Shown: positions 1 to 8,616, counted from the first letter of the stretch. The stretch: 64,000 bases of DNA from an uncultured Pseudoteredinibacter sp. (GCF_947500695.1 NZ_CANMSS010000004.1:355527-419526); one strand, 5' to 3'. Notes: a model not told the origin generated them from the letters alone. Numbers and translations: made by a program.

Positions 1-335
1 AAATAGTTGTTTCCTGACGTTCGATACTCTTTTATATCTTTTGATCGCTCATCGAACTCTGAGTGCTCTCTTAGGTCTGTGGGTAGGTTGGAAGGGTCTT
101 TATATACTCCGACTAATCCGCCATATGAATCTTGATAGTGAGTGTCAATGGTGTTGTTGGCCAAAATTTCGTTTGAGGCGGCCTGTAAGATGCTTCGGAA
201 AGCTTCGTCTTCTGATTTATGGAAGAAGATCACGGCCAGTATCGAATACACTATGATCTGAATTGTGCAGACTCCGAGAATGGTGGCAGAAACCAGAAAT
301 CGAAGACTTTGAGTCGGGCTTGAATTATGTCTCAA
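1..335 (-). CDS. Sensor histidine kinase, N-terminal part (cut by window edge)
   Basis: The reading frame runs off the left edge of the window. About 111 codons are visible. They start with a TTG that overlaps the stop of the response regulator gene, so the pair is translationally coupled. The visible part has a short cytoplasmic tail, one strongly hydrophobic segment (about residues 13-40, rich in I, V, L and F) and then a polar stretch that should be periplasmic. This is the usual N-terminal layout of a QseC/PmrB-type membrane kinase. The dimerisation and ATPase domains lie outside the window, so the kinase call rests on layout and on its place after an OmpR-type regulator. Confidence 0.6.
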   Translation of the reverse strand, partial: MRHNSSPTQSLRFLVSATILGVCTIQIIVYSILAVIFFHKSEDEAFRSILQAASNEILANNTIDTHYQDSYGGLVGVYKDPSNLPTDLREHSEFDERSKDIKEYRTSGNNY

Positions 336-987
336 TCGATAGGCCTCTTCTTGGAACAGTCTTTATTACCGGGTGGTCAAAAGGTTTGTCGACCACTTTT
401 CGGAGCTGATAAATCGTAGTTTTTAGTGAATCGGTTTGAGGGGGAGATTCACCCCATAATTCGGCTTCAAGTTCTGACTTGCTTACGATCTGCGGATGCT
501 TTTTGGCTAGTAAGGAGAGAAGTTTCCAGCAGTGGTTATTAAGCTTTAATGGCGTGCCTTTCCGGGTCGCAGTTTCTTCAACGAAATCAACTGAAAGATC
601 CCCAATGTTTATGGTCGATAATTGATTTTCATATCTTTTTGCAAGGGATTTGGCTCGAGCATAAAGTTCCCGGATCTGAAATGGTTTTATTAGGTAGTCG
701 TGGGCACCGGACTCGAACCCCATCTCTATGTCTTCGATCGAATCCCGGGCTGTTAAAAAGATAATTGGTGTTCGGTTGTGCTGTTGACGTAGGGATTTGC
801 AAACATCGAATCCATCTAGGTCTGGTAGATTGATGTCCAATATAATTAAGTCGTAATTGTTGTGGGATGCTAGGTTTATTGCTGATTGGCCGTCAAAAGC
901 GTAATCCATAGTTACAGAATTCATTGACATCCAGTCAATAATAGAGCCTGCTAGATTGGTGTTGTCCTCAACTAGTAGTATCTTCAT
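325..987 (-). CDS. OmpR-family response regulator
   Basis: 220 residues. The N-terminal receiver domain (1-115) has the acidic pair E7/D8, phospho-acceptor D51 in IILDINLP, T79 and K101 in the DYLIKPF motif. The C-terminal winged helix (about 125-220) ends in the RRGLSIET strand typical of OmpR/PhoB DNA-binding domains. It should be phosphorylated by the kinase whose start overlaps its stop codon. It is transcribed away from the catabolic cluster to its right, so it may control that cluster, but no binding site was identified. The 135-bp divergent spacer is AT-rich, with long T runs at 1053-1075. Confidence 0.92.
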   Translation of the reverse strand: MKILLVEDNTNLAGSIIDWMSMNSVTMDYAFDGQSAINLASHNNYDLIILDINLPDLDGFDVCKSLRQQHNRTPIIFLTARDSIEDIEMGFESGAHDYLIKPFQIRELYARAKSLAKRYENQLSTINIGDLSVDFVEETATRKGTPLKLNNHCWKLLSLLAKKHPQIVSKSELEAELWGESPPQTDSLKTTIYQLRKVVDKPFDHPVIKTVPRRGLSIET

Positions 988-1122
988 GTTATATCTTCAT
1001 CTTTGCTTATAACCAAACAGTATTCTCTGTTTTGAAAAAACTCCTTCTTTTCCTGTTTTTTTTTCCTTTTTTTTACCTTGTTGAGTTTAGAGTAGTTTGG
1101 TGAATCTCTAACGATAATAAAT

Positions 1123-1557
1123 ATGTTACAGCAAAACGCTTTGAAATTGAACATTGGGCGAATCATGACGATGTTAGGATTTCTGATTGGCTTGGCTGAC
1201 CTGAGTAGGACTTTCAGTCGTGTTGGCGATGAGGCCTATTTGCTAATGGCGACATCAGGTGCAGTAGTCAATGATACTTGGCGACACGCACTTCACGAAT
1301 CTATTGGCGGCGTCGCAGTTATGGTTTCGGTTTTGTATATTTACTTTGCGGGCCCTCCGTCAAGAACTCCTACGACATGGGTTGTAGTGATGATCTTGCT
1401 CGTTGGCCACTACGCGCCGTTTTGGATCGGAACGCCTTTTTTACCTGAGCTTGGTGCGCCTCATTGGAGGGCTGAGTTGATCCATATTTTAATGGCAGCT
1501 TTTCCTCTGGCTGGGGCGCTTATAGCCCGTCCAGTCTTTATGACGAACAAATCCTAA
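1123..1557 (+). CDS. Small four-helix membrane protein of unknown function
   Basis: 144 residues with about four hydrophobic segments (near 14-28, 55-75, 82-102 and 118-138) and an N-in start. It has no enzyme motif I recognise. The size and helix pattern recall DoxX/DUF-type quinone-associated or transporter-associated small membrane proteins, which is only a resemblance. It is the first gene of a tight run: its stop is followed after 10 bp by an AAAGGAGAAAG ribosome-binding site and the first metallo-beta-lactamase gene, so the three are probably one operon. ATG codons at 1123 and 1165 are both possible starts; 1123 is kept because it gives a balanced first helix. Confidence 0.7.
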   Translation: MLQQNALKLNIGRIMTMLGFLIGLADLSRTFSRVGDEAYLLMATSGAVVNDTWRHALHESIGGVAVMVSVLYIYFAGPPSRTPTTWVVVMILLVGHYAPFWIGTPFLPELGAPHWRAELIHILMAAFPLAGALIARPVFMTNKS

Positions 1558-1567
1558 AGGAGAAAGT

Positions 1568-2518
1568 ATGAAGAAGTCGCTAGGCGTGTTTGCATTACTC
1601 GCTATGTTTTTTACCCAGGTAAACGCTGCCAAAGATCCCGATAAGGGTTTTGAAGTTATTTTACTAGGGAGTGGTTCCCCTGGGATTCATGTGGATCGAT
1701 TTAGCTCGAGCAATTTAGTTAAGGTCGCAGGGAAAACATTTCTGGTGGACGCAGGTCGAGGCGCCGCCATTCGAATGAGCCAAGTGGGTAACCCTAGGCA
1801 GTTGTTACCATCTTTGGATGGTGTTTTTCTTACGCATCTTCATTCTGATCATTTGATGGGTTTATCTGATGTTTATATGACAGGGTGGTTGTATGGGCGC
1901 AACTCTGTTTTTGATATATATGGGCCTCCGGGAACGAAAGGCTTAATGCAGGGGCTTCGCTCAGCTTATGACAAGGACGTTTACTACCGATCTGAAGTCG
2001 ATACTAAGTATGCAACAACTGGATTGGAAGTAAATGTCACCGAATATAGTAGTGATAGGGTGCTGGTCTCTGATGGCGGGTTGAAGATCACTGCTTTTTT
2101 GGTTGATCACGCCGATATTAAACCAGCGTTTGGTTATAAGTTTGAGTATGGTGGTAAGTGCGCTGTTTTTTCCGGTGATACGCGATATTCTGAAAACTTG
2201 ATAAAGCACTCTCGTGGGTGTGATGTTGTTATTCACGAGGTTTCCCAGGTCTCCGACGCATACCTCAAAAAGCGTCCTTCCTTTCAGACAATTCTAGATC
2301 ATCATACTTTGCCTGTAGATGTTGGTCGAGTGTTTTCAAGAGTAAAGCCAAGCCTTGGCGTGTTTAATCATATTATTGCCATTGATATATCAGAGCAGGA
2401 GCTGGTTGACCAGGCGCGCGAAACCTACTCGGGTCCGCTCATGGTGGGTCACGATCTCATGAAGATTTCATTAAGCGGCGATAAGCCTACTGTTAGTGAT
2501 TTGCGTCAATCGAAATAG
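1568..2518 (+). CDS. Exported metallo-beta-lactamase-fold hydrolase (RNase Z/AtsA-like)
   Basis: 316 residues with a clear signal peptide (KK, then a hydrophobic run to VNAA near residue 21), so it is periplasmic or secreted. The zinc motif HLHSDH is at 90-95. Further ligands are the H in FLVDHAD, D in FSGDTRYS and H in the late FNHI segment. This order matches the RNase Z-like branch that includes arylsulfatase AtsA of Pseudoalteromonas, so a sulfatase, phosphodiesterase or lactonase role is possible. The ribosome-binding site AAAGGAGAAAGT sits right before the ATG. It is the middle gene of a three-gene run with another MBL-fold protein. The substrate cannot be read from sequence. Confidence 0.85.
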   Translation: MKKSLGVFALLAMFFTQVNAAKDPDKGFEVILLGSGSPGIHVDRFSSSNLVKVAGKTFLVDAGRGAAIRMSQVGNPRQLLPSLDGVFLTHLHSDHLMGLSDVYMTGWLYGRNSVFDIYGPPGTKGLMQGLRSAYDKDVYYRSEVDTKYATTGLEVNVTEYSSDRVLVSDGGLKITAFLVDHADIKPAFGYKFEYGGKCAVFSGDTRYSENLIKHSRGCDVVIHEVSQVSDAYLKKRPSFQTILDHHTLPVDVGRVFSRVKPSLGVFNHIIAIDISEQELVDQARETYSGPLMVGHDLMKISLSGDKPTVSDLRQSK

Positions 2519-2528
2519 GAGTAAAACG

Positions 2529-3332
2529 ATGTTTAAGAAATGTTTTTCTGCATTTTGTTTGGTTTTGTGTTCGGTGTCTTCCGTGGTGGTCGGTGCTGCT
2601 GAATTGCGCTGGCTAGGTCAGGCAGGGTATCAAATTAAAACAAACTCAGGGAAAGTCATTCTGATTGACCCTTTTATTACACATAACCCCAAGGCGCCTA
2701 AAGATGTCAGGGATTTAAAGGGGTTGGGGAAAGTTGATCTTATTTTGGTAACCCATGGGCATAAAGATCACTTTGGTGACACACTGGAAATATCTCGTAT
2801 GACCGGCGCAAAGATTGCGCTTAATGCGGATTTGGGTACAACTTTGGAGACATTGAAGATTGTTCCAGAGGGTAAGCTAATTCGGTTTAACAAGGGAGCA
2901 ACTCTTGAGCCGATTGGTGCTGGTATTAAAATTACTATGGTGCGAGCTGAGCATAGCTCTAGCTTCGAGCACCCTCACAACGGAGTTGTTGAGAATCACC
3001 CTGGTGGTGAGCCGGCAGGGTATATTATCGAGTTGGAAGATGGCTATAAGATTTACCATGCAGGGGATACCGGCGTTTTCGCTGATATGGTGTTTATTGG
3101 TGGATATTACAGCCCGGATTTGGCGCTATTACCGATCGGGGGTCATTTCACAATGGACCCTAAGCACGCCGCGTATGCCGTGAATGCTTTGTTGAAGCCA
3201 AAGGTTGTGATCCCGATGCACTACGGTACGTTTCCTATTTTGGCTGGTACACCGAAGCAGTTCAAAGCTGCCTTGGGTAAAACTAAGTCGAAGTTGGTTG
3301 TTTTAGAGCCGGGCGATACTTACCGCCCTTAG
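2529..3332 (+). CDS. Exported metallo-beta-lactamase-fold hydrolase (UlaG/UPF0173-like)
   Basis: 267 residues from the ATG at 2529, which has an AGGAG site at 2517-2521 on the preceding stop codon. A longer upstream start would spoil the signal peptide (KK then FSAFCLVLCSVSSVVVGAA). The zinc motif is THGHKDH (H76, H78, D80, H81). Then come AEHSSS, HAGDTG and a C-terminal PMHYGTFP, the standard ligand order of the UlaG/UPF0173 group. The family includes lactonases and hydrolases of sugar-derived lactones. As a second exported MBL enzyme directly after the first, it could act on the product of its neighbour, which is inference. Confidence 0.87.
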   Translation: MFKKCFSAFCLVLCSVSSVVVGAAELRWLGQAGYQIKTNSGKVILIDPFITHNPKAPKDVRDLKGLGKVDLILVTHGHKDHFGDTLEISRMTGAKIALNADLGTTLETLKIVPEGKLIRFNKGATLEPIGAGIKITMVRAEHSSSFEHPHNGVVENHPGGEPAGYIIELEDGYKIYHAGDTGVFADMVFIGGYYSPDLALLPIGGHFTMDPKHAAYAVNALLKPKVVIPMHYGTFPILAGTPKQFKAALGKTKSKLVVLEPGDTYRP

Positions 3333-3340
3333 GTAGTTGC

Positions 3341-3360
3341 GAGCTGGCTTTTGCCAGCTC
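3341..3360. terminator. Hairpin between convergent genes
   Basis: Perfect 8-bp stem GAGCTGGC / GCCAGCTC with a TTTT loop, placed between the stop of the UlaG-like gene and the stop of the convergent dehydrogenase. The tail AATTT is only weakly U-rich, so it is a plausible shared terminator. Confidence 0.55.
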
Positions 3361-3364
3361 AATT

Positions 3365-4312
3365 TCAGTAGCCCTTGTTGATGGGGACGACCCTTTCTAG
3401 AGGAAGGCCTCTTTCGAGTCGATCGACATTGTCAGCCATCCAGTAGGCAACTTGGGTTACATTTTCGTGAGCGAGCCCCGCCATGTGCGGACTAATGATT
3501 AACCCTTTAGTGTTCCATAGTGGACTTTCTTTTGGGAGTGGCTCCGGTCGAAAAACATCGAGTGAGGCGCCGGCAACATGCCCGCTGTTAAGCGCTTCCA
3601 TTAGGGCTTCTGGGGCGGTGACGCCTCCTCGGGATATATCGATAAAAATACTGCCTGTTTTCATTTTTGAGAATGCTTCAGAGTTAAACATATTCTCGGT
3701 TTCTGGGGTTAGAGGTGTGATGACAATGGTTGCATCTGCCTGACTAAGGACCTCAAAGAGGTCGCTGCTTGGATAGACTTTGTCAACACCGCTAATGTCG
3801 GCAACTTGACGTTTAGTGCCTATGACTCTCATTCCAAGCGCTTTGGCTCTAACGGCAATCTCTGAGCCGATAACGCCTAAGCCGATTATTGCCAATGTTT
3901 TTCCGGAAATGACTCTGTGTGAAAACGGAAGAAACTCGTTGCGTTTTTGTTGATCGATAAGTTTTGGTATGCCTTTCATATGTGCCATCACCATGGCGAT
4001 CGCAAACTCTGGCATTTGGGGGATGGTGAGGCCTTGATTGTTGGCGATAATCACGTTTTCGGGAAGGTCGCTTGCAGGAAGTATGGCGTCAACGCCGGTT
4101 GTGAAAACATGAATGAGTTTTAAATTGGGAGCTTTGTGCCAAAGATTGCGGGGCGGACGATGGCAGAAAAGAATTTCTACGCTTTCGTCTAGACCTTCTT
4201 CGAACTCTTTTGGTGTGTGCCAGTAGATGACTTCCTTTCCTTTTAGGGCGTTGTCTAGGTGGGGAATGATTTCTGGGATAAAAGGGCGGTAAATGTGAAT
4301 TTTTTCAAACAT
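3365..4312 (-). CDS. D-2-hydroxyacid dehydrogenase, NAD(P)-dependent
   Basis: 315 residues. The Rossmann motif GLGVIG (G144, G146, G149) lies in the nucleotide domain. The catalytic triad of the D-isomer-specific family is visible as R228 (DISRGG), E257 (RPEPLP) and H276 (SPHMAG). Length and order fit the glyoxylate/hydroxypyruvate reductase-like branch. It is cytoplasmic, with no signal peptide. It is transcribed opposite to the cluster and divergently from the M24-fold gene, across a spacer with a 9-bp inverted repeat. A role in processing a 2-oxo acid made by the neighbouring pathway is plausible but not shown. Confidence 0.9.
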   Translation of the reverse strand: MFEKIHIYRPFIPEIIPHLDNALKGKEVIYWHTPKEFEEGLDESVEILFCHRPPRNLWHKAPNLKLIHVFTTGVDAILPASDLPENVIIANNQGLTIPQMPEFAIAMVMAHMKGIPKLIDQQKRNEFLPFSHRVISGKTLAIIGLGVIGSEIAVRAKALGMRVIGTKRQVADISGVDKVYPSSDLFEVLSQADATIVITPLTPETENMFNSEAFSKMKTGSIFIDISRGGVTAPEALMEALNSGHVAGASLDVFRPEPLPKESPLWNTKGLIISPHMAGLAHENVTQVAYWMADNVDRLERGLPLERVVPINKGY

Positions 4313-4382
4313 TGGGTTTTCCGTAGGGTGAGATTTTCGATTTTAGATTTTACTGTTTTGTCACATAAGTCGATTGTTGTCT

Positions 4383-4412
4383 ACTGTCGCGGACTTATCT
4401 TATCGCGACAGT
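4383..4412. promoter_or_regulatory. Inverted repeat in divergent promoter region, candidate operator
   Basis: Perfect 9-bp arms ACTGTCGCG (4383-4391) and CGCGACAGT (4404-4412) with a 12-bp spacer. The site lies between the divergently transcribed dehydrogenase and M24-fold genes. Arm length and a 21-bp centre spacing (two helical turns) suit a dimeric regulator. No local regulator can be assigned to it. Confidence 0.45.
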
Positions 4413-4519
4413 GCGTGGTTTAGTGTTGTCACTCTTGGCTAATGGAGCGTCAGCGGTAGTCAATACCTACTGGTCGCTGGGAGCTATAGTGTGTTTCTGA
4501 ACTTGTTCTAGGAGGATTT

Positions 4520-5722
4520 GTGGAAAGATTTGTTCCTGAAGAGTGGCAGCTTGCGAGTGTGTCGATTGCTGAGCTCGAGAGGAGGTGGAGTGCGTTGCGA
4601 AAGCTAATGATCGCAGTGGATGTAGACACTCTTATTATTTCGGCAAGTACTGAGCAGTACGGTGGTTATGTTCGCTATGTTACCGGGGTTCCACCTAAGA
4701 ATGGTATTGCGGATGTTGTCGTGTTTTCTCTCCATGGCGCTATGCGAGTTGTAAGGACTGGTATGGCGGGCGGCCGTCGCCCTTTGGATTTTTCAGTCAG
4801 TGGCGTACACCGGGGCGTCGAGTTGTTAGTAACCGAGCCTTATCGGCCTGGTGTGAGCTTTTCAGAGAAATGTTTACTGGAGTCTGTTGCAGAGACAGTT
4901 AAGTCCGTAGGTGCGAGCAATCTTGGTGTTATTGGCTCCGGGGAGCTTATGTGGAAGTTGAGTAACGTAGACGTTCAGGGTCCATGGCATGACCACTTTG
5001 ATATGACCTCCATGTTTGAAGTCCTTATGAGTGTGAAGTCTCCGGAGGAGTTGGAGGCTACTCGTCGTGCAGCTCGTATTCAGGATGAAGTTATGGCAGA
5101 ACTAGGGTCTATGATTTGTTCGGGAGTCTATGAGTTTGAGATCGCTTTGACGGCGACAAACCTGATGGAGCGTCTTGGGTCAACATCTGGTCATGTTCTT
5201 GTCGGGTCCGGTGCGGCTGATGAAAGGATGGTCTTAAAAGAGCATCGCAGCGTGATGACTCGAAAGTTGTCATCTGGCGATCATGTATTCGTGCTTATCG
5301 AGATGAATGGCCCTGAAGGCTACTTTGCTGAGTTGGGGCGTCAATTTGTGTTGGGGGATGTCGCTCCCGAGATGGTGGATGAGCTGATCTTTTTTAACCA
5401 GGCTAGGGATAGCTTTATTGATCAGTTGGACTTGAAGAGTGATGTGCTAGAAGCGTGCGAAGAATTTAGTCAGCATCTGGTTTTGAATGGTCGAGAGCCG
5501 CAGCGACGATTTTTTCTTCATGGTCAAGGCTACAGCATGGTGGAGCGGCCCCATTTTATTGCTGGAGAAACTATGGGGCTGTCGGTAGGTATGAATCTGG
5601 CTTGCCATCCGTTTTCTGTCAATGGAAATGTGATGGTCGGCATGTCTGATAATTACATTTGTGGAGACTCTGGTCGTCTCGAAAGAATACACAAAACAGA
5701 GAAAACAATTTTTGTGGTTTGA
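4520..5722 (+). CDS. M24 (creatinase/aminopeptidase) fold protein with non-standard metal ligands
   Basis: 400 residues from a GTG start preceded by AGGAGG. There is an N-terminal creatinase-like domain (about 1-160) and a C-terminal pita-bread domain (about 170-400). Aligned by eye to PepP-type enzymes, the two metal Asp residues become Glu (E261 in LIEMNG and E271 in FAELGRQF). The His of the HG motif is kept (H334), the usual Glu of the EP motif is His (H363 in ACHPF), and the last Glu is not evident. It may therefore use another metal set, act as a lyase or hydrolase on a small molecule (M24-fold lyases such as DddP are known), or bind without peptidase activity. It heads a tight operon with VOC, FAH-family and transporter genes. 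Confidence 0.8.
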   Translation: MERFVPEEWQLASVSIAELERRWSALRKLMIAVDVDTLIISASTEQYGGYVRYVTGVPPKNGIADVVVFSLHGAMRVVRTGMAGGRRPLDFSVSGVHRGVELLVTEPYRPGVSFSEKCLLESVAETVKSVGASNLGVIGSGELMWKLSNVDVQGPWHDHFDMTSMFEVLMSVKSPEELEATRRAARIQDEVMAELGSMICSGVYEFEIALTATNLMERLGSTSGHVLVGSGAADERMVLKEHRSVMTRKLSSGDHVFVLIEMNGPEGYFAELGRQFVLGDVAPEMVDELIFFNQARDSFIDQLDLKSDVLEACEEFSQHLVLNGREPQRRFFLHGQGYSMVERPHFIAGETMGLSVGMNLACHPFSVNGNVMVGMSDNYICGDSGRLERIHKTEKTIFVV

Positions 5723-5772
5723 AGTGCGATGAATTTTAGGCTCAAAAATATCTGAAATTAATGGAGAGTAGT

Positions 5773-6363
5773 ATGAGTATTCCAAAACCCAGGTTGACAG
5801 AATTGGTCTTGCAGACTTCAAGGTATGAGGAGTTGAAAGACTGGTACCAAAAAGTGATGGATGGTGAATGGTTCCTAGAGAATGTTCCCAAAGAGGGAAC
5901 TGTTGTGACTCGCTACGGTGATGGCAATCGTCAGGTTAGGGCAGCAGAAGTTCGAGCGTGTTTTATGTTGTTCGATGATGAGTTTCCATTTGGGCAGATA
6001 TTTGCCATTTTTGATATTCCTGATTTAGCAGCGAAGCCGACTAATGATCCGGGCGTTAACCATGTGCGTTATGGGCAGGCGACTTTGCCTGAACTGTTTG
6101 ATCGCTATGAGCATCTTAGAGATTTAGGGATCCATCCGCATCGAGTTTCCAATCATGGGCAGAGTACGAGCTTTTATTATCTTGATCCTGATATGAATGT
6201 GGTGGAGTTTACAGCTCCTAATTTCGACGACAAAGAGGAGTTTGTTGCTTATCTTCAGTCTGATGCCTTTAAGGCTGACCCTTCGGGTATCGAGGTTGAC
6301 CCTGAAGAATTTGTAGGTCGTTTTCGATCTGGTGTTCCTCAGCGCGAATTGGTGAAAATTTAA
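5773..6363 (+). CDS. VOC-superfamily protein, extradiol dioxygenase-like
   Basis: 196 residues from ATG 5773, chosen because GGAGAG lies six bases upstream; an ATG at 5761 is less likely. The start RLTELVLQTSRYEELKDWYQKVM is the usual first beta-alpha unit of vicinal-oxygen-chelate proteins. A second module contains GVNHVRYG (metal-ligand His), a central PHRVSNHGQSTSFYYLDPD stretch and VVEFTAP (Glu ligand). This order resembles type I ring-cleaving dioxygenases and glyoxalase-like enzymes. Its neighbour is an FAH-family hydrolase, which often follows ring or C-C bond cleavage, so an aromatic or related catabolic step is likely. The exact substrate is unknown. Confidence 0.8.
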   Translation: MSIPKPRLTELVLQTSRYEELKDWYQKVMDGEWFLENVPKEGTVVTRYGDGNRQVRAAEVRACFMLFDDEFPFGQIFAIFDIPDLAAKPTNDPGVNHVRYGQATLPELFDRYEHLRDLGIHPHRVSNHGQSTSFYYLDPDMNVVEFTAPNFDDKEEFVAYLQSDAFKADPSGIEVDPEEFVGRFRSGVPQRELVKI

Positions 6364-6372
6364 GGTGTGTAG

Positions 6373-7206
6373 ATGAAGCTGGTCAGGTTTTTGAGAAACG
6401 ATCATGAATCATTTGGTGTTTTGAGTGGTTCAGTGGTCTTTGAGTTGTCCAAGTTGTACAGCTCCTTCGAGGCATTGCTGCAGGACTGTCTTGTGCGGGG
6501 CAGTGCAATTTTGGAGTCGAAAAAAGCGACTTGTTCTGTTGATGATGTTGTCATCCTGCCCTCCCTCCCTGGGGGGCGGGGACGCCTTTTTGCTTTAGGC
6601 TGGAATTACGTCTCTCATGCGGAGGAGGTTAATCATCCTAAGGATGAGTATCCCTATTTCTTTATGAAGGGTGAAGCATCCCTTGTGGGGGCTGAGCAAC
6701 CTATCGTTAAACCATCGATATCAGACTCCTTTGATTTTGAGGGCGAGCTGGTTGCGGTGATTGGTAAGCCCGGCAAGTGTATAGACGAAGGTGATGCGTT
6801 GTCGCATGTTGCTGGATATACAATTTTAAACGATGGTTCCATTAGGGACTGGCAAAAAAGAGATGGTGTTCTGCAGGGTAAGAACTTCGATAACTCGTCA
6901 TCTGTTGGGCCTTATATCGTGACGGCGGACGAGGTCGGAGATCCGGCTTCCTTGCATCTAGAAACGCGCCTCAATGGTGAGCTAATGCAGTCAAGTTCTA
7001 CTGGGTCGGTATATTTTAGCTTCCCGTTTCTGATTAGCTACCTTTCGCGCTTCACTGAGCTGAAGCCGGGTGATGCAATTAGCAGTGGAACCCCAGGTGG
7101 TGTTGGTCATAAAAGAGATCCTCAAGTGTTTATGGCCGCCGGCGATGTTGTGGAAGTGTCGATCAGTGAGCTTGGCGTCTTGAGAAATGAGGTTATCAAT
7201 GAATAG
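6373..7206 (+). CDS. Fumarylacetoacetate hydrolase-family protein
   Basis: 277 residues. Family motifs appear in order: RLFALGWNY, YPYFFMK, FDFEGELVAVIG (metal Glu), LNDGSIRDWQKR, KNFDNSSSVGP and ISSGTPGGVG near the C terminus. Members cleave C-C bonds of acylpyruvates or decarboxylate or hydrate 2-oxo-alkenoates with a divalent metal, which fits a step after a VOC dioxygenase. The gene follows the VOC gene by 9 bp, and the MFS transporter gene starts inside its last codons, so the three are co-translated. Substrate range in this family is wide, so no name is given. Confidence 0.9.
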   Translation: MKLVRFLRNDHESFGVLSGSVVFELSKLYSSFEALLQDCLVRGSAILESKKATCSVDDVVILPSLPGGRGRLFALGWNYVSHAEEVNHPKDEYPYFFMKGEASLVGAEQPIVKPSISDSFDFEGELVAVIGKPGKCIDEGDALSHVAGYTILNDGSIRDWQKRDGVLQGKNFDNSSSVGPYIVTADEVGDPASLHLETRLNGELMQSSSTGSVYFSFPFLISYLSRFTELKPGDAISSGTPGGVGHKRDPQVFMAAGDVVEVSISELGVLRNEVINE

Positions 7207-8575
7207 TGCGCAACGTGGTCAGGCTTTAGAGGCTGATGAGCCATTACCGCTGAAGACAGCGTTAACATACGGCCCTCCCATTTTTGGGCTGGCGTGTCTG
7301 CATTTTATGGTGCAGCTGTATTTTATGAAGTTCGCTACGGATGTCCTGTTGATTGCGCCAGCTGTAATGGGGTTGATCTTTGGTGCGTCTCGTATATGGG
7401 ATGCCATCTCCGATCCAGCTGTTGGCTTGATGTGTTATCGAACTAAGGCGCGCATGGGGCGATGTCGAGTGTGGATGCTTGGTTCAATCCCGGCGCTTGC
7501 TTTGACGTTCTATCTACTTTGGAATCCGCCATTGTTTTTGTCCAGCCAGGCATTGGTGATCTGGGTGGCAGTTCTTTTGATTGCCTATTACACATCTGAT
7601 ACGGCCTATGATATCCCTCATGTAGCCTTGGGGCAGGGCTTGAGTCGTTCGTATGATGAGCGGAGCCGTATCTTTGGCATGCGTCAAATTGGTTGGGTCT
7701 GTGGAATTCTGTGCTCTTTGTTTGCAATCAAGGTTCTAAGTTCCGCAGAGGATCAGCGAGCAGCTACAGAAGTTGTTACCTTGGGGCTGATTCCTCTGGC
7801 TGTCGTTATCATGATGATACCAGTTGTCTTTCAGCGAGAGGGGCAGGCGAGCCTTAGTGGTAGTCAAGTTGAGCCAAGAAAAAACTTCTCCGCCTTTAAA
7901 GATGTGTTTAAAAACCCACATGCACGTTTGGTATTGTTTGTTTGGTTCGTAGATACGATGGGATTCGGGACTATAGGGTTATTGTCTTCATATTTTACCC
8001 ATTATGTTGTTGGGCGACAGGACCTTATTGCATTGTTCCTAACCATTTACATTGCAAGTGGTCTAGTTGGCATACCGTTTTGGGTTTCTCTGTCTGCAAA
8101 ATTCGGTAAAAGTCGGGTTTGGTCCTGGGCTATAGCGATCACAGGGGTGTCCACAGGTCTTATATTCTTTGTCGGTGAAGGTGATTACTATCTTTATGGT
8201 GGATTGCTGGCTATAGCAGGGTTTTGCTTTGGCTGTGGCAATGCACTTGGTATGTCTATTCTGACCGATACGGTGGATTATGATGAATATAAAACTGGTG
8301 TCAGGAAAGCTGATGTCTACTCTGCGAGTTGGAAGTTTTCCTCTAAATTTGGACATGGTTTGATTGCCTTGATTTCAGGGGCGCTAATCAGTGCGTCGGG
8401 GTTTGTACCAAATGAGGTGCAAAGCGAAGGCACTTTGTTGGCAATCCGGGGCATATTTTGTGGCAATACTTTTATATTTTTTATGTTGGCTGCCTATCTT
8501 ATTTCTCGGTTCTCATTGAACCGTGAAGAGCAGCAAGACATTGCGAGGCTTCTAAAGGAGCGAAAGGGCAGTTAG
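7199..8575 (+). CDS. MFS transporter of the glycoside-pentoside-hexuronide (MelB-like) type
   Basis: About 458 residues with 12 predicted membrane segments. The early ISDPAVG motif (RIWDAISDPAVGL) and the loop ERSRIFGMRQ are typical of GPH:cation symporters. The second-half signature DTVDYDEYKTGVRKADVYSASWKF is also typical. ATG 7199 is preferred (GAGG six bases upstream) over ATG 7187; both overlap the FAH-family gene. It is the last gene of the operon and is followed by a strong terminator. It is the likely inner-membrane importer for the compound the operon breaks down. Confidence 0.88.
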   Translation: MNSAQRGQALEADEPLPLKTALTYGPPIFGLACLHFMVQLYFMKFATDVLLIAPAVMGLIFGASRIWDAISDPAVGLMCYRTKARMGRCRVWMLGSIPALALTFYLLWNPPLFLSSQALVIWVAVLLIAYYTSDTAYDIPHVALGQGLSRSYDERSRIFGMRQIGWVCGILCSLFAIKVLSSAEDQRAATEVVTLGLIPLAVVIMMIPVVFQREGQASLSGSQVEPRKNFSAFKDVFKNPHARLVLFVWFVDTMGFGTIGLLSSYFTHYVVGRQDLIALFLTIYIASGLVGIPFWVSLSAKFGKSRVWSWAIAITGVSTGLIFFVGEGDYYLYGGLLAIAGFCFGCGNALGMSILTDTVDYDEYKTGVRKADVYSASWKFSSKFGHGLIALISGALISASGFVPNEVQSEGTLLAIRGIFCGNTFIFFMLAAYLISRFSLNREEQQDIARLLKERKGS

Positions 8576-8616
8576 CCTTTTGCGGTTGTGGTACGGGACC
8601 CGCGATCCCTGTGTTT

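Noticed and set aside
549..764. 71-codon plus-strand frame
   Set aside because: It lies wholly inside the response regulator gene on the other strand and lacks any protein character. It is an antisense shadow.
984..1166. 60-codon lysine-rich minus-strand frame
   Set aside because: It comes from the T-rich tract in the divergent promoter region. It has low complexity and no conserved features.
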